In this document: positions 35,227 to 46,950 of the stretch, piece by piece
Numbering within the stretch: position 1 is the first letter of the stretch
Layout of the letters: every line of letters begins with the position of its first letter
NCBI GenBank assembly: GCA_035048495.1
Contig: CM068541.1
Coordinates: 5,649,929-5,713,928, forward strand
Direction of reading: 5' to 3'
Source of the DNA: Euptelea pleiosperma
Taxonomy: Eukaryota; Streptophyta; Magnoliopsida; Ranunculales; Eupteleaceae
DNA: 64,000 nucleotides
Program-made: the position numbers and the translations under genes
Notes under the pieces: generated by a model
Told to the model about the DNA's origin: nothing
What the model saw: only the letters and a program-made list of their open reading frames with translations
Database searches by the model: none

Positions 35227-35695
35227 TTAATTGGGTCCCACAATATTAGTCAGGGCCCATCTAATGGCTTAATAGATGTGATGGCATGTGTACGATTGAG
35301 ATTAATCGGTTTATGCCTTTATCATTAATCGAGTCCCGGAATATTAGTCAGGAGCCCATCTGTCACGTGTCTATCCCATGTGTATGACTTAATAGATGTG
35401 ATGACATGTGTATGATTGAGATTAATTAGTTTATACCCTTATCATTAATTGGGTCCTACAATATTAGTCAGGAGCCCATCTGTCACGTGTAGAGCTGTCA
35501 AAGGGCCTAGCCCTACCCTCGCTTATAAGGGTGAGGCCCTAGCCCTTAGAGGGCCTGAATTGGCTAGGCCCTAATAGTTGGAATTGGCGGATTGAGCTAC
35601 GCCCTAACAATTGGAATTAGGGGTTTCAATGGCTTAACAGATGTGATGACATGTGTACAACTGAGATAAATCGGTTTATACTCTTCTTCAAGTTA
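35227..35695 (+). repeat. ~120-bp tandem repeat interrupted by an insertion
   Basis: TAATAGATGTGATG.CATGTGTA...TTAGTCAGGAGCCCATCTGTCACGTGT occurs at 35269-35388 and 35389-35500; a partial copy precedes and a third partial (35637-35690) follows an inserted stretch rich in GGCCCTAGCCC. Confidence 0.7.
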
Positions 35696-35716
35696 GATGA
35701 GATTTGAATCAATTTA

Positions 35717-35963
35717 GGCCCTACTTGGTTCAATGCAAATAGGATGCAATGCACCCACTTGCCACGGTTTTGGGATTACACATGATTTGGTTGGGTCGTG
35801 CAAACGAGTTGCCGTGCAAGTGGTTGCCAAGCCCTGCAAACTCTCGAAGAAAATGGACACAAGCATGTGCAGCCCAAAAACCTTGGTAAGTGACTGCAAT
35901 GCAACTCACCACATTTGCACTGGAGTACAAAATGCATCCCAGTGCAGCGAACCAAGCAAGGCC
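35717..35963. mobile_element. Tourist-like (PIF/Harbinger) MITE, 247 bp
   Basis: Ends GGCCCTACTTGGTTC and GAACCAAGCAAGGCC are inverted; TTA flanks both sides (35714-35716, 35964-35966). GGCC ends and a TTA duplication are the PIF/Harbinger hallmark. Confidence 0.8.
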
Positions 35964-36387
35964 TTAATGTCAATTTCTGATTATGCCCTCCTTCAAGTAG
36001 TTTGATAGCAAAACCCTAATTCCATGAGAACTGTTTTTTTAGTTTTGGACCATCTAAGAGAACAGCTGAGAGAAAGAATGAGAAGAGCAAAATGAGATGA
36101 AGAAATGGAAACACTAAGTATAAAATAAGAGAAAAGTACATGGGAGTATGAATATAAGTGAAGAAAATGTGTGTATCTCCAAGTGAAATACAGATTATTC
36201 ACACACAATACAATACCACTACTTAACAAAAGAATGACTTCTAAACCAACTAACTTAACTACTAGCTTCCTCAATGTATATGTGATCCCAAGAAACCCTC
36301 ATTCCTCATGTCAAAGATGGTGTGTAGTGGTAAGAGGAGCAACACCATGTCTGTAAACAGAGTCTAGATCAGGCCATGTCTCTCTGT

Positions 36388-38407
36388 CTACACCACCTGT
36401 TGTGGCCTAGCACCATATCCATTTACTCCATTCGCACCGTTGACATCGTGGTTGGGCTTCGCGGCGTTCTTCTTCCTCTTTATAACTATGAACCATGTAA
36501 GAGCCTCCAATTGCACAGCGATGACACCCAACGTCAAAAGGACGCCGATATAGATTTTCTTCCACTTCTTCTCAGGGTCCAGAATGTCTAAACCTTTGAA
36601 GACGTTGACGATGCTGAGGATGATGACAGTGTACCCAGTCACATGGTGGTAAATGTTCCAGTAGAATCGGAACTTGTGATCAGGCTTGGGCCTCAGAAGC
36701 AGGGCAAACACCTATATCCAATGTAAAATTCCCTCAGAAGACTATCCTCAAGAGTATATTGAGATACAAACATACAGAATATACATGGAAAGAGTAAAGA
36801 TAAGCACCTGAAGTGTAGCGAGACAGAACATGGTAATGCCGATGTTCCTATGAGCTTCATTAGGAATAGAAGATTCACTGCCGAGTTTGAGACCGGTTGC
36901 CCATCCAGCAACACCAATAATGTAGGCAGAGGATTGGCAAAAGATGTGAAGGTAAAACCATGCGGGGTCGGCCGACTTGACCACCTTCAAGTACCTTGCT
37001 ATGATGATACCAAGAGGCATTAGAGTGCCCCAACTAACTGCATTCAATACTCCATGAACCTGAAATTTTTAGTTCAATTACAGTAAGAATTAGGATTCGT
37101 CGCTCTAATCAAGAATTCATGTTCTTAAGCATGAAATTGAACCTATAGAGAACCTAAGACTTGTACCTGTTTCAACTAATTTGCAGAAAGAACCAGTATC
37201 CAGAAAATAATTGAAGAAAAAACTGATTAAACATGAATCTTTGAAAACACCTACTACTCCTAAAAACCCATTAAAAGAAAAAAGGAAAACAATTAAAAAA
37301 AAAAACAAACAGAAAGATCAGTCCTCTCCAAAGGAATACAATAACAGAAATCAAAACGAAAGCGGTTGATAAGAAGATAAAATCCAATTTCCAACACAAA
37401 ATCTGTGTTGGACGATCGAGATAAAACAGGATGGAATCACTCCACCCAGTAAGGAATCATTCCTTGGTTGAAGAATCACTCCTCAAAAACTAGGATTTCA
37501 CAGCTTAAATAATGAATTTCATTCAATCAATCCAATTATAAAATCTAAATCCTACTTCATCTAAAATTCCTTTTCCTAAAACAACAAAATCTTCTGTGAT
37601 CCTCTTCTAAGAACACAAGTAAAATCCTAATCAAACTAAACAATCATAAACACTTTTAATCAAAACGCGCTGCATCAAAATCATAAGAACTAGACCCCTC
37701 AAAAACCAGAAATTAAAAAAAAAAAAAAAATCAAACAAAAGATAGAATAGGTAACTAGTTTGTACCATTTCAGGCTTTTCAGCAGAGATTTAATTACTTA
37801 CATTCTTGCGTTTTAGTCTGGGAATCACTACACCCGTCGCCGTCGTCTGTCCCGAGAGAAAATTCAGACTCCCCAAAGATTGTCTATTAGCTGTTTCCAT
37901 GGCATGAGCACCAGGAGTGTCTCCGCTAAGGGGGCCGTCTTGCCAGACCTGATTCACAGTTGTGCTGGGGGGAAACAAAGTAGCAAAGATGGTTATCTCA
38001 TTATTTGCGTACACCGCTTCAATATTCCGAACCACAAACGATAGATTCCCCTCCGACAATTGCGTGCCGTAACTAGTAACAGACGACGTGTATGCGCGCA
38101 CGGCACCATCGGATCCCCGGACAGCAACCAGAGCCTGAGCTCCGAGCATGCCACTTGCGCTTGGATTGATCGACCAAGCAACCCACCTGGAAGTAGTAAT
38201 ACTGGTGTGTCGATAGGCGATATCGGCAGCTCCAGACGATTCATTGTAAGTCCAATGGAGGAAAGCGTTCAAGACGGGGAGAGCGTTGCAGGAGTTGAAA
38301 GCACGGTTATTGGAGAAGGAATAGTCTGAGCAGGTTTGAGCAGATGATGAGAAGAAAAGAGAAATCAAAACAAAGAAAAACAACACAGGTCTGAAGAGTA
38401 CATCCAT
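36388..38407 (-). CDS. cytochrome b561 and DOMON domain-containing protein, 3 exons
   Basis: Predicted trans-membrane electron carrier of the plant CYB-DOM family, likely in the plasma membrane and linked to apoplastic/cytosolic ascorbate. Exons: 37802-38407, 36808-37059, 36391-36711 plus stop TAG at 36388-36390; all phase 0, total 393 residues, the family's usual size. Signal peptide 1-23 (AQTC cleavage), extracellular DOMON with YRH (H67) and GM (M87), linker to ~202, then the b561 region: H204 in [12 protein letters not shown]240 in AWFYLH, H272 in AHRNIG and H308/H309 in WNIYHH, the four helix histidines that hold two hemes, and a basic, Asn-rich cytosolic tail ending PQQVV. A truncated paralogue lies downstream on the same strand (29779-30345), so this is a tandem duplication. 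Gene looks intact. Confidence 0.94.
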
Positions 38408-38690
38408 GGTTCCCCTGCACTCGAAAAAACAGAGGAATTTTAGATACCCAGATTAGATCAAGACCTGAAAACCAGTTTTAGAAATCTGGGTATCCTTCTA
38501 ATGGTACTAAAATCGATTTTTCAGGACTTCTTTTGATATGGGTATTAGTTCTTTTGGACCAAAATCAGTTTAGGAAATCAAAGCTTTTACAGATTTCTAA
38601 GAAAAACTGTGGGCAGAGAAGAGACAAGGGGGTTTTCAGAAGAGAAGAAGATTTGGGGTTTGTTGAATGATCTTGCATGGCATGGAAGGT

Positions 38691-38700
38691 TCTATATATT
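38691..38700 (-). promoter_or_regulatory. candidate TATA box of the DOMON-b561 gene
   Basis: Minus-strand AATATATAGA about 285 bases before the ATG, in a block (CCAGCAATATATAGAACC) also found before the truncated paralogue, where it reads AATACATAGA (30506-30515). The paralogue's box is thus altered by one base. Confidence 0.4.
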
Positions 38701-39198
38701 GCTGGTTTTTCCAAGTTAGGATGATCTAGGAGAGGGAGAGGAAGTCTCCTCCGATTTTCTCTCGATTTGAATATTTCTCTCTTTCCTTGTTTCTTCTTTT
38801 CTCACCAACTCCTTTGCCCTTTTCACACCTGTACGCGTTCAAAAATCCCAACTAGCGAGCCGAGTTTCCTAAGTGAAGGAGGAGAGTAATCAACGGCTAC
38901 TATTCAATATCGGCTTTGCACTTGGACTACGAGAGAGTTGACGGACGAAAACTACGCTTGACTTAGTAAATTTTCGATTTTTTTAACACCCCTTGATAAT
39001 CTTCTATATTAATGAAACCCACCCTGACTTTTCATTATTTTGATCTTGCCTCCTTTCACTGTTTTTACCCTTCATTGACCAAGTCAGAATCAGTAACCCT
39101 GTCACCCAAAATTGGAACGGACCAAAAAATCACAAAACAATGCTCAATTTTTGGAGAAAATTTTGCCCCGCCATTTTTTGCTCTGATGATCTTACAGA

Positions 39199-39502
39199 TT
39201 ATGGTTTTAACGGCCGTTTAAACGGTAACACCCCAAGCCCGTTTCCATAAATACCGTTTAAACACGTTTTGACGCTTTGAAATTAACGACTGTTAAATTC
39301 GGAAAAATTTTATGGAAAACAAAACTGCCGCTAAATCCGTTAAATTCTTTTTTTTTTTAATAAATTTCAAAATTTGAATTTCAGTGCCATATTTCCGTTA
39401 AATTCTATTTTTTTTTTCATTTTTGCCCTTGGCAGTTTCAATCCATTTTAGCGGTAACGCCCCCAGTCTGTTAAACCATTAAAACGGCCTCCTTTAAACC
39501 TT
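39199..39502. mobile_element. hAT-like MITE inserted in a MULE-like copy
   Basis: CTTACAGA flanks it exactly (39191-39198, 39503-39510). Interior is TTAACGGCCGTTTAAACGG-type low-complexity sequence; ends ATGGTTTTAA and TTTAAACCTT. The duplicated octamer corresponds to the CTTAGAGA of the foldback family, whose copy continues at 39511. Confidence 0.8.
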
Positions 39503-39510
39503 CTTACAGA

Positions 39511-39710
39511 CCAATGATCGTATGGGTGTTTGGTCCATCCCTAGGTGGACCTACATACCAAAAATAAGCTTGATTGGTGATTTATAACCGTTAGATTTTT
39601 ATCTTTTTTATAGGTTGATTTTCAATTGTGGTTTCGATCATTATTTTGGGGATTCCACGTCTAGAAATCTCCAATGAAGCTGATTTTTGGTGGTTAGGTC
39701 CATCTCCCTA
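39511..39710. repeat. MULE-like foldback MITE copy, interrupted
   Basis: GATCGTATGGGTGTTTGGTCC, GTGGACCTACATACC and the inverted partner to TTAGGTCCATCTCCC. Its left edge was cut by the hAT-like insertion. Confidence 0.65.
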
Positions 39711-40911
39711 GTTAGTGAATTCACGTATTATTCGCGTTTAATATTTATATTTTTCACTTCTTTTTAAAAACATTTAATACGATCGTATAAAATAAAAAAA
39801 TTGTGAATTTTACAATTAAACAAATAAAACCCGTATTATTCGCATTTAATACATGAATTTTACATATTTTTAAATAAAAACAAATTAAAGAGCCATATAA
39901 AATGAAAAAAAATAAAATTCAGGCTTTTTAATGCCAAACGAATATACCACAACAATGACCGAATTTTTATACTTGAAACCGAATTAAATTCAAAATTTTC
40001 CCGTTTTGAATTTTTACGTACGGGGGCGGGCGCAGAAAGTTTCTCCAATTATTTTGGGGGCGGCAGACTAATGTTTTTGACTCAATCAAAAAGGGGGCGT
40101 GACTAAAAGAAGGAAAACGTAAGGGAGGTTTCATTAATATAGAATATATATCAGGGGGTTTTACGGAAAAGACCCAGTAACTTACGATGATGAATTTAGA
40201 TCATGCACTCCATCAAGTCTACTATTTTGCCACGTACACATGTTTAAAAATGGATTAAAATAACAAGAATAAAAACCGACTTAGGAGAGTATTACTCGGT
40301 AAACACGACAGCTTGGTTAATTCAACTTCCTAGTTGTTGAATTTAACGGATTTTGAATAATTCTTAAATTTCATTGATGATTTGATAAGGGTCTCGTGTC
40401 ACTTCTTCATTGGGTAAGTAATGTTTACTTTGGGATCTGTGCAACCACTTGTTGGTATGATAAGTGCCTTATACGCACGGGGTATACTTTCGCAAAGGAG
40501 AAAAAGACAGGAGGGCACTTATGTCTCCGATAATAATGAGATATTTTCTCATCTTTTTTTAGAAAAAATTATTTTTTTTCCACGTAGACCGTGTAGGGCG
40601 AAAACAGGAAAGGACTTATAAGTCAAAAAGTATAGATCTAGAAAACTTTTATGAACATTGAATTAAAATTTACGTATCATTTACGATTTTTCTAAAATTT
40701 TTCTAAAATTTACGTGTCATTTACGATTTTTCAGGAAAAAAAAAATGGAGTTTGTTTTAGAAAGGTAAACAAGGCGTGTGACATAATGTTGTTGACCACC
40801 CCCACGTCAGTTGGATGGTTTTTAAGATCATGCAGGCCCCACATCTCAATGTATTGATGGATGGCTCTTTTATTTTTTATTTCTTGTGTGTAACAAGAAA
40901 TAATAAGGTTA

Positions 40912-41090
40912 AGGGTCGGGCTCCGGAGCCCCCCCTTTATCTGACCCCATGAGGAGTCGGATTTGGCTCTAATGGAATCTGGATTCAGAGAATCCAACCG
41001 GTGGTTGATAGTCTCGAAATCCATGGTGCTGAGTCCGACTCCCAAGTGGGTCAAAAAATGAGAGTCTTCGGAGCCTGTCTATCCTAAGGT
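40912..41090. repeat. relative of the 29052 MITE
   Basis: AAGGGTCGGGCTCCGGAGCC and the inverted GGAGCCTGTCTATCCT, with the same GGATTT..GAATCC centre. TAAGGT occurs on both flanks. Confidence 0.55.
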
Positions 41091-41394
41091 GCTTCTGAAT
41101 GGAAGAATCTTATCAACGTCCATGAATCATAAATCATAGATCAAACTGTTGAATTGGTCATATTAGTACCGGTTCTGATTTAGTCTAATTACTTATACAC
41201 CCAGAACCGAATTCTGTTATAATTAAACATCAGTTCTAGTTTTAGTTCAAGTAGTAGGGCAGTTATATCGGTTATTGGTTAAAATTTACACCCGGGATCA
41301 TACCGCAAGACGGCTAAATTTAAAATTTACAAAACTCGTTTATCATTAACGACTTGGTAAAATATAATGAGCCTAGTTAGTTTTCTTTTACTAT

Positions 41395-41762
41395 TAGGTC
41401 AGGCTCAATGGACACATACTTTCACACACAACGTTGGTGTACCCACATGGAAGATAAATCAATGGCTGATTTTGGGTGAGGATGATCTCCTCACCATAGA
41501 GATCACCCCTACAAAAAATCATCCCATTCTGAAATTGCAAATTCCGTCAAATGTTGGTTTCAAGTTAATGGTAAAAAATAGACGGTCCATAATTCTTCAA
41601 CTTGTAAACCATGCTATGGATATCAGAATGATTTGAATTTTGGTGAGGGTGATCTACTCACCAAAATCATCCTATTCCAAAACTTTTAATTTATATATTG
41701 CCCAGAGGATTTTTTTTTTTTTTTTTTTTTGTGTGTGAAAATATGTTGTTGAGCCTGACCCT
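41395..41762. mobile_element. long-TIR foldback MITE (GGTCAGGCT ends), copy 2
   Basis: GGTCAGGCTCA and TGAGCCTGACC ends; shares GTACCCACATGGAAGATAAATC and GATGATCTCCTCACC with copy 1. A 22-T run lies near the right end (41711-41732 region). Confidence 0.65.
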
Positions 41763-42111
41763 TACTTAAAAAGAGGCTCGTTCTAAAGTTGGTCGGCTCA
41801 TGAACTTTAAGCTCAGCTGCAAGCCGGTCTAAATCGTTGTACAGACCCGCAGGGCGTTCTCGATCGTATTAGACTCAGCCGAGTCAACAGAAAACCAACC
41901 AGTCTCATACGCGGTCCTCATCTAAATATTCGTCGGGGACAAGTGGCTGCCAAACACGTCCGGACAAATAATAACGCACAAATATTTTTATTTTCCTGAC
42001 GCGTTGCGTTACCAAAGAGGTCCTTATTGGAAGTAAAAAATCATCCACGAATAAAAGTGGGATGTAGTACATGTAGTACACAAGTACTTAATTGTTTCAG
42101 CCCCCGGTCAT

Positions 42112-42468
42112 GAGCAAGACTTGCCCGACCACCCACAATATAAGCCACGTGGAAATTTATTAGATGACACTGACCGTATAGATGTTTGACCAATCTGTAC
42201 GTAGACCTACAAATCAAAAATCAGCCTGATTAGTGATTTCAAAACCATTGGATCTTTATATGAAAATAATGCTCAAATTCCTACGGCTAAAATCAACCAA
42301 CGAAAATGACTTCAACCAAAGCTTAAAAATCACTGATCAGGTTGATTTTGGGTTTGTAGGTCCACCTAGGCATTGGCCAAACATCTATACCGTCAGTGTC
42401 CTCTAATAAATTTCCCGTGGCTTATATTGTGAGTGGTCAGGTAGCGGGTGGTCAGGCAAGTATTGCTC
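42112..42468. mobile_element. MULE-like foldback MITE with intact 9-bp target duplication
   Basis: Begins GAGCAAGACTTGCCCGACC and ends GGTCAGGCAAGTATTGCTC (inverted), flanked exactly by CCCGGTCAT at 42103-42111 and 42469-42477. A 9-bp duplication and long inverted arms (about 130 bp) are typical of Mutator-like MITEs. It defines the termini of the family that recurs throughout the window. Non-coding, 357 bp. Confidence 0.85.
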
Positions 42469-42478
42469 CCCGGTCATG

Positions 42479-42560
42479 CCCTCTAATCAGGCTGATTTTT
42501 AGTTTGTAGGTCCACCGAGGGACTGTAGTATGCCACGTGGCTCGTATTGTGGGTTGTGAC
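42479..42560. repeat. right half of a MULE-like foldback copy
   Basis: TCTAATCAGGCTGATTTTTAG through ATGCCACGTGGCTCGTATTGTG. Another fragment lies at 42716-42760 (GAGTCACGTGGGACACTCTTAC). Confidence 0.5.
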
Positions 42561-43306
42561 CGAAGTTTTACTCCCCACCGTTGGTCAAACCAACCCTAAG
42601 CCTAGTCGCTGGTGGGGACCAGATGCCGTGCTGGATGGAGTTCGTCAAACACGTGGCCTAATGGGCCGACGGCGGTGCCAACCCGGAATAAATCTTTAAT
42701 GACGGACGCTGACGTACTTTGAGTCACGTGGGACACTCTTACAACATGGATGTTTGGCCCAGGTGGATATTATCACCTGTGATAGCTGTTGCAGGCTAGA
42801 TGATAAGCTAACCAGATCCACAAACCAAAGCAGATCGTGATCAAGTAATCTTGGTACTACTTCCAAGACTTCCTTGGTGAACGGTGGATCCCGATACCTT
42901 TCCAGTAGCCACCTATACAGGAAATCGTAACCACTCTTTGTCATTCGGTCAAAACAACATGGTGTTCCACAATTTGATGGACCAGATTCAAAATCCATTA
43001 TATAAACAATCCTAATCATATGAAGTACTAACCTTTCACCTGCTTGTCATTGATCTGATCGATGGTTGGGATTGATGTCTGGTGTGTAATTGTTGTGCAA
43101 TGGCCCACTTTAGTAGTGGAATAGTGGTTCATCAATAATAGACAAATAACAAAGTGAGAAAGACAGGGTATCTATAAGACTGGAGAGCACTACCACGGTG
43201 AAACGTGCCTAGCAACGAGCTCATTTTTTTGTCACCAGCGCTAGTGACCCATCTTCATCACTAGACACTTCTTCACTTGCCAAGTACTTAGGGGCATAGT
43301 TAGTAA

Positions 43307-44677
43307 CTAGTGTTATTGGCCCGTGCTTTAACACGGGGTAAGAATTTAAAATGAATTTCTTTATAAACAAAGAAATTCATAAAAAATAAAAATTTTCATT
43401 ATTACAAAATAAAAATTAAAAGGAAAATATAATTGGACCCTTGCATATAAAAAATACATACAAATTTAACATTATGCTCTAAATATATTTAGTAAAAAAA
43501 TCTCTAAAAAATATTTAGAATAATTATGTTACCACGTCCTTTAAAACTGTAATATAATTACGTAAGACTAAAATGTGTTAGTGGCGACTTCATAATTAAG
43601 ATCTTTAAGATAAAAAAAAAAAAAAAAAACTACAATAATATACAATAAGCAAGACATCCTTATTAGTTTACAATTTTACATTATAATTCTTAACTAATAC
43701 GGTCATATACATCAAATTGATCTTAAAAAAAAAAGATAATATTTTTTTATCCATATTCATATGTCCATTCATTCTTGAGAGTGTTCCTCGTAGCTGAGAG
43801 CAAAAATTGTCTCAATTTCTTTTTCTTTGGCTTGATATGCAGCTTCTCAAAACTCCGAGTCTTCAAAAAATATATTCACCCGCACTTCTAAAATTCTGAT
43901 AAGTGATCATGCTACAAAGGATCCGCCGATCACATTATTCTATCTTCATTTGATGCCTACAAAGCTCTATCAGTCCAAGCGGATGCTAAAGAACTAGACA
44001 ATTGCTGTTAAGAATAATAGATTTGCGTCGATTCATCAAGCTATTTTCAATCTATTATATACATATAGAATATAGATAAAAAAGATAAAAAGAAAATATA
44101 AATTCAAAGGAGAAGTGGAGGAGACATGCCAGCAATTTTTGTGGAGAGTTGTGTAAAAGATCACTGATGTTTTCTATGTCCATATACGATTTTTGTCTAA
44201 TTAAATAGAAAAAGAAAAAAATAATGAAAAAATAATCTAAAAAAGAGAAAAATATACGATGAGGCAAAAAAAATACATGGTCGATAAGTTGATTAGCCCG
44301 CATCAATATAGATAAATTTTTTGCTCCTGCGTCTTTTGCTAGAAGACGTTTTAGCCATTGGACAAGGAGGGAGAGATTTTATAAGGAAAGCAAAGACATT
44401 TTAAAAAATTTTAGGTAAAAAAACATAAATCGGCGTTTTAGGAAAGCGTAGAGATATTTTAAGGAAAGTTTTAGGAAGTTTTAAAAAAATAAAAAGACAT
44501 TTTAAGAATGAAAAATATTATAAAAAACTAAATAGACATTTTAGAAAAACGTAGAGAAGTTTTAAGGAGAATTTTAAGAAGTTTTAAGAACATGGCACTC
44601 TGCACAAGGAGAGTGCCACATCACCTTGATGTGGAGGAGAGAGAGGGACGCTGCCCACTTCTCTGCTATAGTATAGA
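43307..44677 (-). mobile_element. 1.37-kb non-autonomous Helitron
   Basis: Minus-strand 5' end TCTATACTATAGCAGAG at 44677 after host A; 3' end CTAG (43310-43307) before host T. Nine bases inside the 3' end is a six-base-pair stem, CCCGTG...CACGGG (43318-43336 on +). No Rep/helicase coding remains; the interior is AT-rich with repeated TTTTAGGAAAG-like words at 44390-44590. Confidence 0.7.
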
Positions 44678-45044
44678 TATATAGATATAGATTCGGCGTA
44701 GGCAAAGATTCGAAATGAAAAAAGTTCGTGTTTAATTCGGTTTCAATATATAAAAATTCCGTCATTGTTGATGTGTCATTCGTTTAGCCTCCTGAATTTT
44801 ACTGATTTTTTCATTTTATACTACAGTTTAATACATTTTTATTTAAAAAAACACAAAATTCATGTATTAAACACGAATACTATGCGCTTTATTCATTTAA
44901 TCTTAAAATTTATGACTTTTTTATTTTATACGACTGTATTAAACGTTTCTTTAAAAAAAAAAATTGTGTATTAAACGCGAATTTACTAACTAGGCCTAGG
45001 GGTGTCAATGGGTCGGTCCAGTTGGCTACAAAGGCACTAAGAAC

Positions 45045-45467
45045 CATGGTTTTAAAAACGGCCGTTTAAACGGTAACGCCCCAAGCCCGTTTCCGTTGAA
45101 GCAGTTTAAACACGTTTTATCGATTTAGAATAAAACGGCCATTTTTTTGTTTTAACGGCCGTTAAAATCGTTTAAACAACCATTTAATTCTGAAAAATTT
45201 TGTGAAAAATGGCCGTTAAATCTGTTTAATTCCGTTAAAATCTGTTAAATTCTATTTTTTTAAATTTTTAAATTTCAAAATTTCAAAATTTGAATTTCAG
45301 CGCCATTTTTTCCTTTTTTTTCCGTTAAAATCGTAAAAACTGTTAAAATTTGTTTAATTCTATTTTTTCCATTTTTGCCCATGATCGTTTCAATCCGTTT
45401 TAACGGCCGTTTAAATGGTAACACCCCGAGTCCGTTTAACCGTTAAAACAGCCTCCTTTAAACCTTA
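45045..45467. mobile_element. hAT-like low-complexity MITE, 423 bp
   Basis: Starts CATGGTTTTAAAAACGGCC, ends TTTAAACCTTA. CTAAGAAC flanks it (45037-45044, 45468-45475), and the match extends to 12 bp (ACTAAGAACCAT). Interior is repeated CCGTTTAAAC/GTTTAACGG words. Confidence 0.8.
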
Positions 45468-45499
45468 CTAAGAACCATAACATATTATGTCAGGCACAA

Positions 45500-45520
45500 C
45501 AGCGGAGCCAGGATTTTGCT

Positions 45521-45558
<38 letters not shown>

Positions 45559-46614
45559 CGGCGGCGTATAGTATGGGATGACACGTGGCATGTTCTTAGA
45601 AATGACCACTGTATTGATATTTGGCCCATCCCTAGGTGAACCTACATACAAAAATTCAACCTCATTAGTAATCTCTATATGCTGGATTAGAGATTTTTTC
45701 ATATTTTGTTTTCAACTGTGGGTTTTGAGCATTATTTGGGTTACTCTGATATAAAGGCTCAAAATTACTAATTAGGCATATTTTTCTTATGTTCATAACC
45801 TAGGGATTGCCCAAACATCCATATGGTCAGTGACCTCTAATAGTATGCCAAGTGGTTCATACTATGGTCCTACATCAATGTTGAAGATGGACCTCCATCA
45901 TCAAACTTCTACTCTTTAATAATGGTAAAGTTTAGAAGTGAGAAATTTTTTGATGTTTTAAATTTTATATATGGGCGTCAAGCTGCACCTAAAAGTGCTA
46001 TGTAGCACATTATTAGAGATTTATGACCGTACCGATGTTTTAAACATTGATAGATGGATCTACAAACCATATATTAGTCTGATTGGTATTTTCTGAGTAT
46101 TGAATTTCAGTATCCAAAATAATTGTGAATCCACGGTTGAAATTCAACCCATGAAAAGGATTCAAATTCAATGGTTAGAAAGCACTAATCTAGCTGATTA
46201 TTTGTCAGCATGGCCATCTAAAGATGTTTAAAACATCCATATAGTCATGGATCTCTAAATATCTACCAAGTGACATTTATATGTGCGGCTTGGATGTGGT
46301 GTAAAAGAGAACCACTTAGATAAAATTATTCGGTCCGAACATAGATAAATCTGTAACACACCGGCTTTAATGATTTGAATGTGAATACAAATTCAGTCAA
46401 AAAAATGTAAAAGTGTGAAAAGAAAATACCCCTATCAATATAAACAATTCAAAAAAATAAAATAAATGGTCGGTGAGAAGGGCACTTTACATAATTAAAA
46501 TATGAGGAGGGCCCTAAATTAAATTTCAAGGAGATTTTTGGCAACAAATTTTTTTTTGCGAGGGGAATTGAAAATTGAGGGGGGGGTGAGCCTCTCTTAC
46601 TGGCTCCGCCGCTG
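45500..46614. mobile_element. 1.1-kb element with CAGCGGAGCCAG inverted ends, G37 run and two nested foldback copies
   Basis: CAGCGGAGCCAGGATTTTG on the left and CTGGCTCCGCCGCTG on the right are inverted. Flanks GTCAGGCACAA (45489-45499) and GTCAGGTACAA (46615-46625) match at 10 of 11 bases. A run of 37 G (45522-45558) follows the left end. Two MULE-like foldback copies lie inside (45580-45860 and 45990-46280). No open frame. Confidence 0.65.
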
Positions 46615-46856
46615 GTCAGGTACAACTATTCCAGTTATGAGGTGAGACCTTCGCCAAAACCCCCCACTACTTTTTATGGACCTCTATATGGGTGGTATGA
46701 ACACCATTAGCGGTTACTAAGGGAGTATGGGGTGTTTTGGATTGCTTTTAAGTCGATAAAAGAAATATTTCTTACATGACAAGCGAAGGGGTTTGGCAAA
46801 CTTGGGAGGAGAATGTGGACTTTGACACCATTAGCAGTTATATGAAGATTGTGGAG

Positions 46857-46950
46857 GGAGAGGAATAATAGGGTGTTCGAGAGCAAGTGCTTTCAGATGG
46901 AACAGATTATGTTGGAGATAAAATCTCTAGTTTATTTTTAGGGTTAAGTT
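46857..46950 (+). pseudogene. LINE-derived zf-RVT-like remnant
   Basis: One frame reads RLWRERNNRVFESKCFQ followed by EIKSLVYF and a stop. This W-x-x-R-N-x-R-V-F block is typical of the zinc-binding domain after reverse transcriptase in plant L1 LINEs. Surrounding sequence (46730-47060) is decayed. Confidence 0.55.

Larger units (their letters stand above)
30467..36387. other. intergenic between the two DOMON genes, repeats only
   Basis: Besides the listed repeats it holds about 1.2 kb (33000-34300) in which I recognise nothing, and a C14 run at 34462-34475. No open frame with family features. Confidence 0.6.

Noticed and set aside
42696..43019. 107-residue minus-strand frame
   Set aside because: Begins in a foldback fragment and has no recognisable motif; too weak to call a gene.
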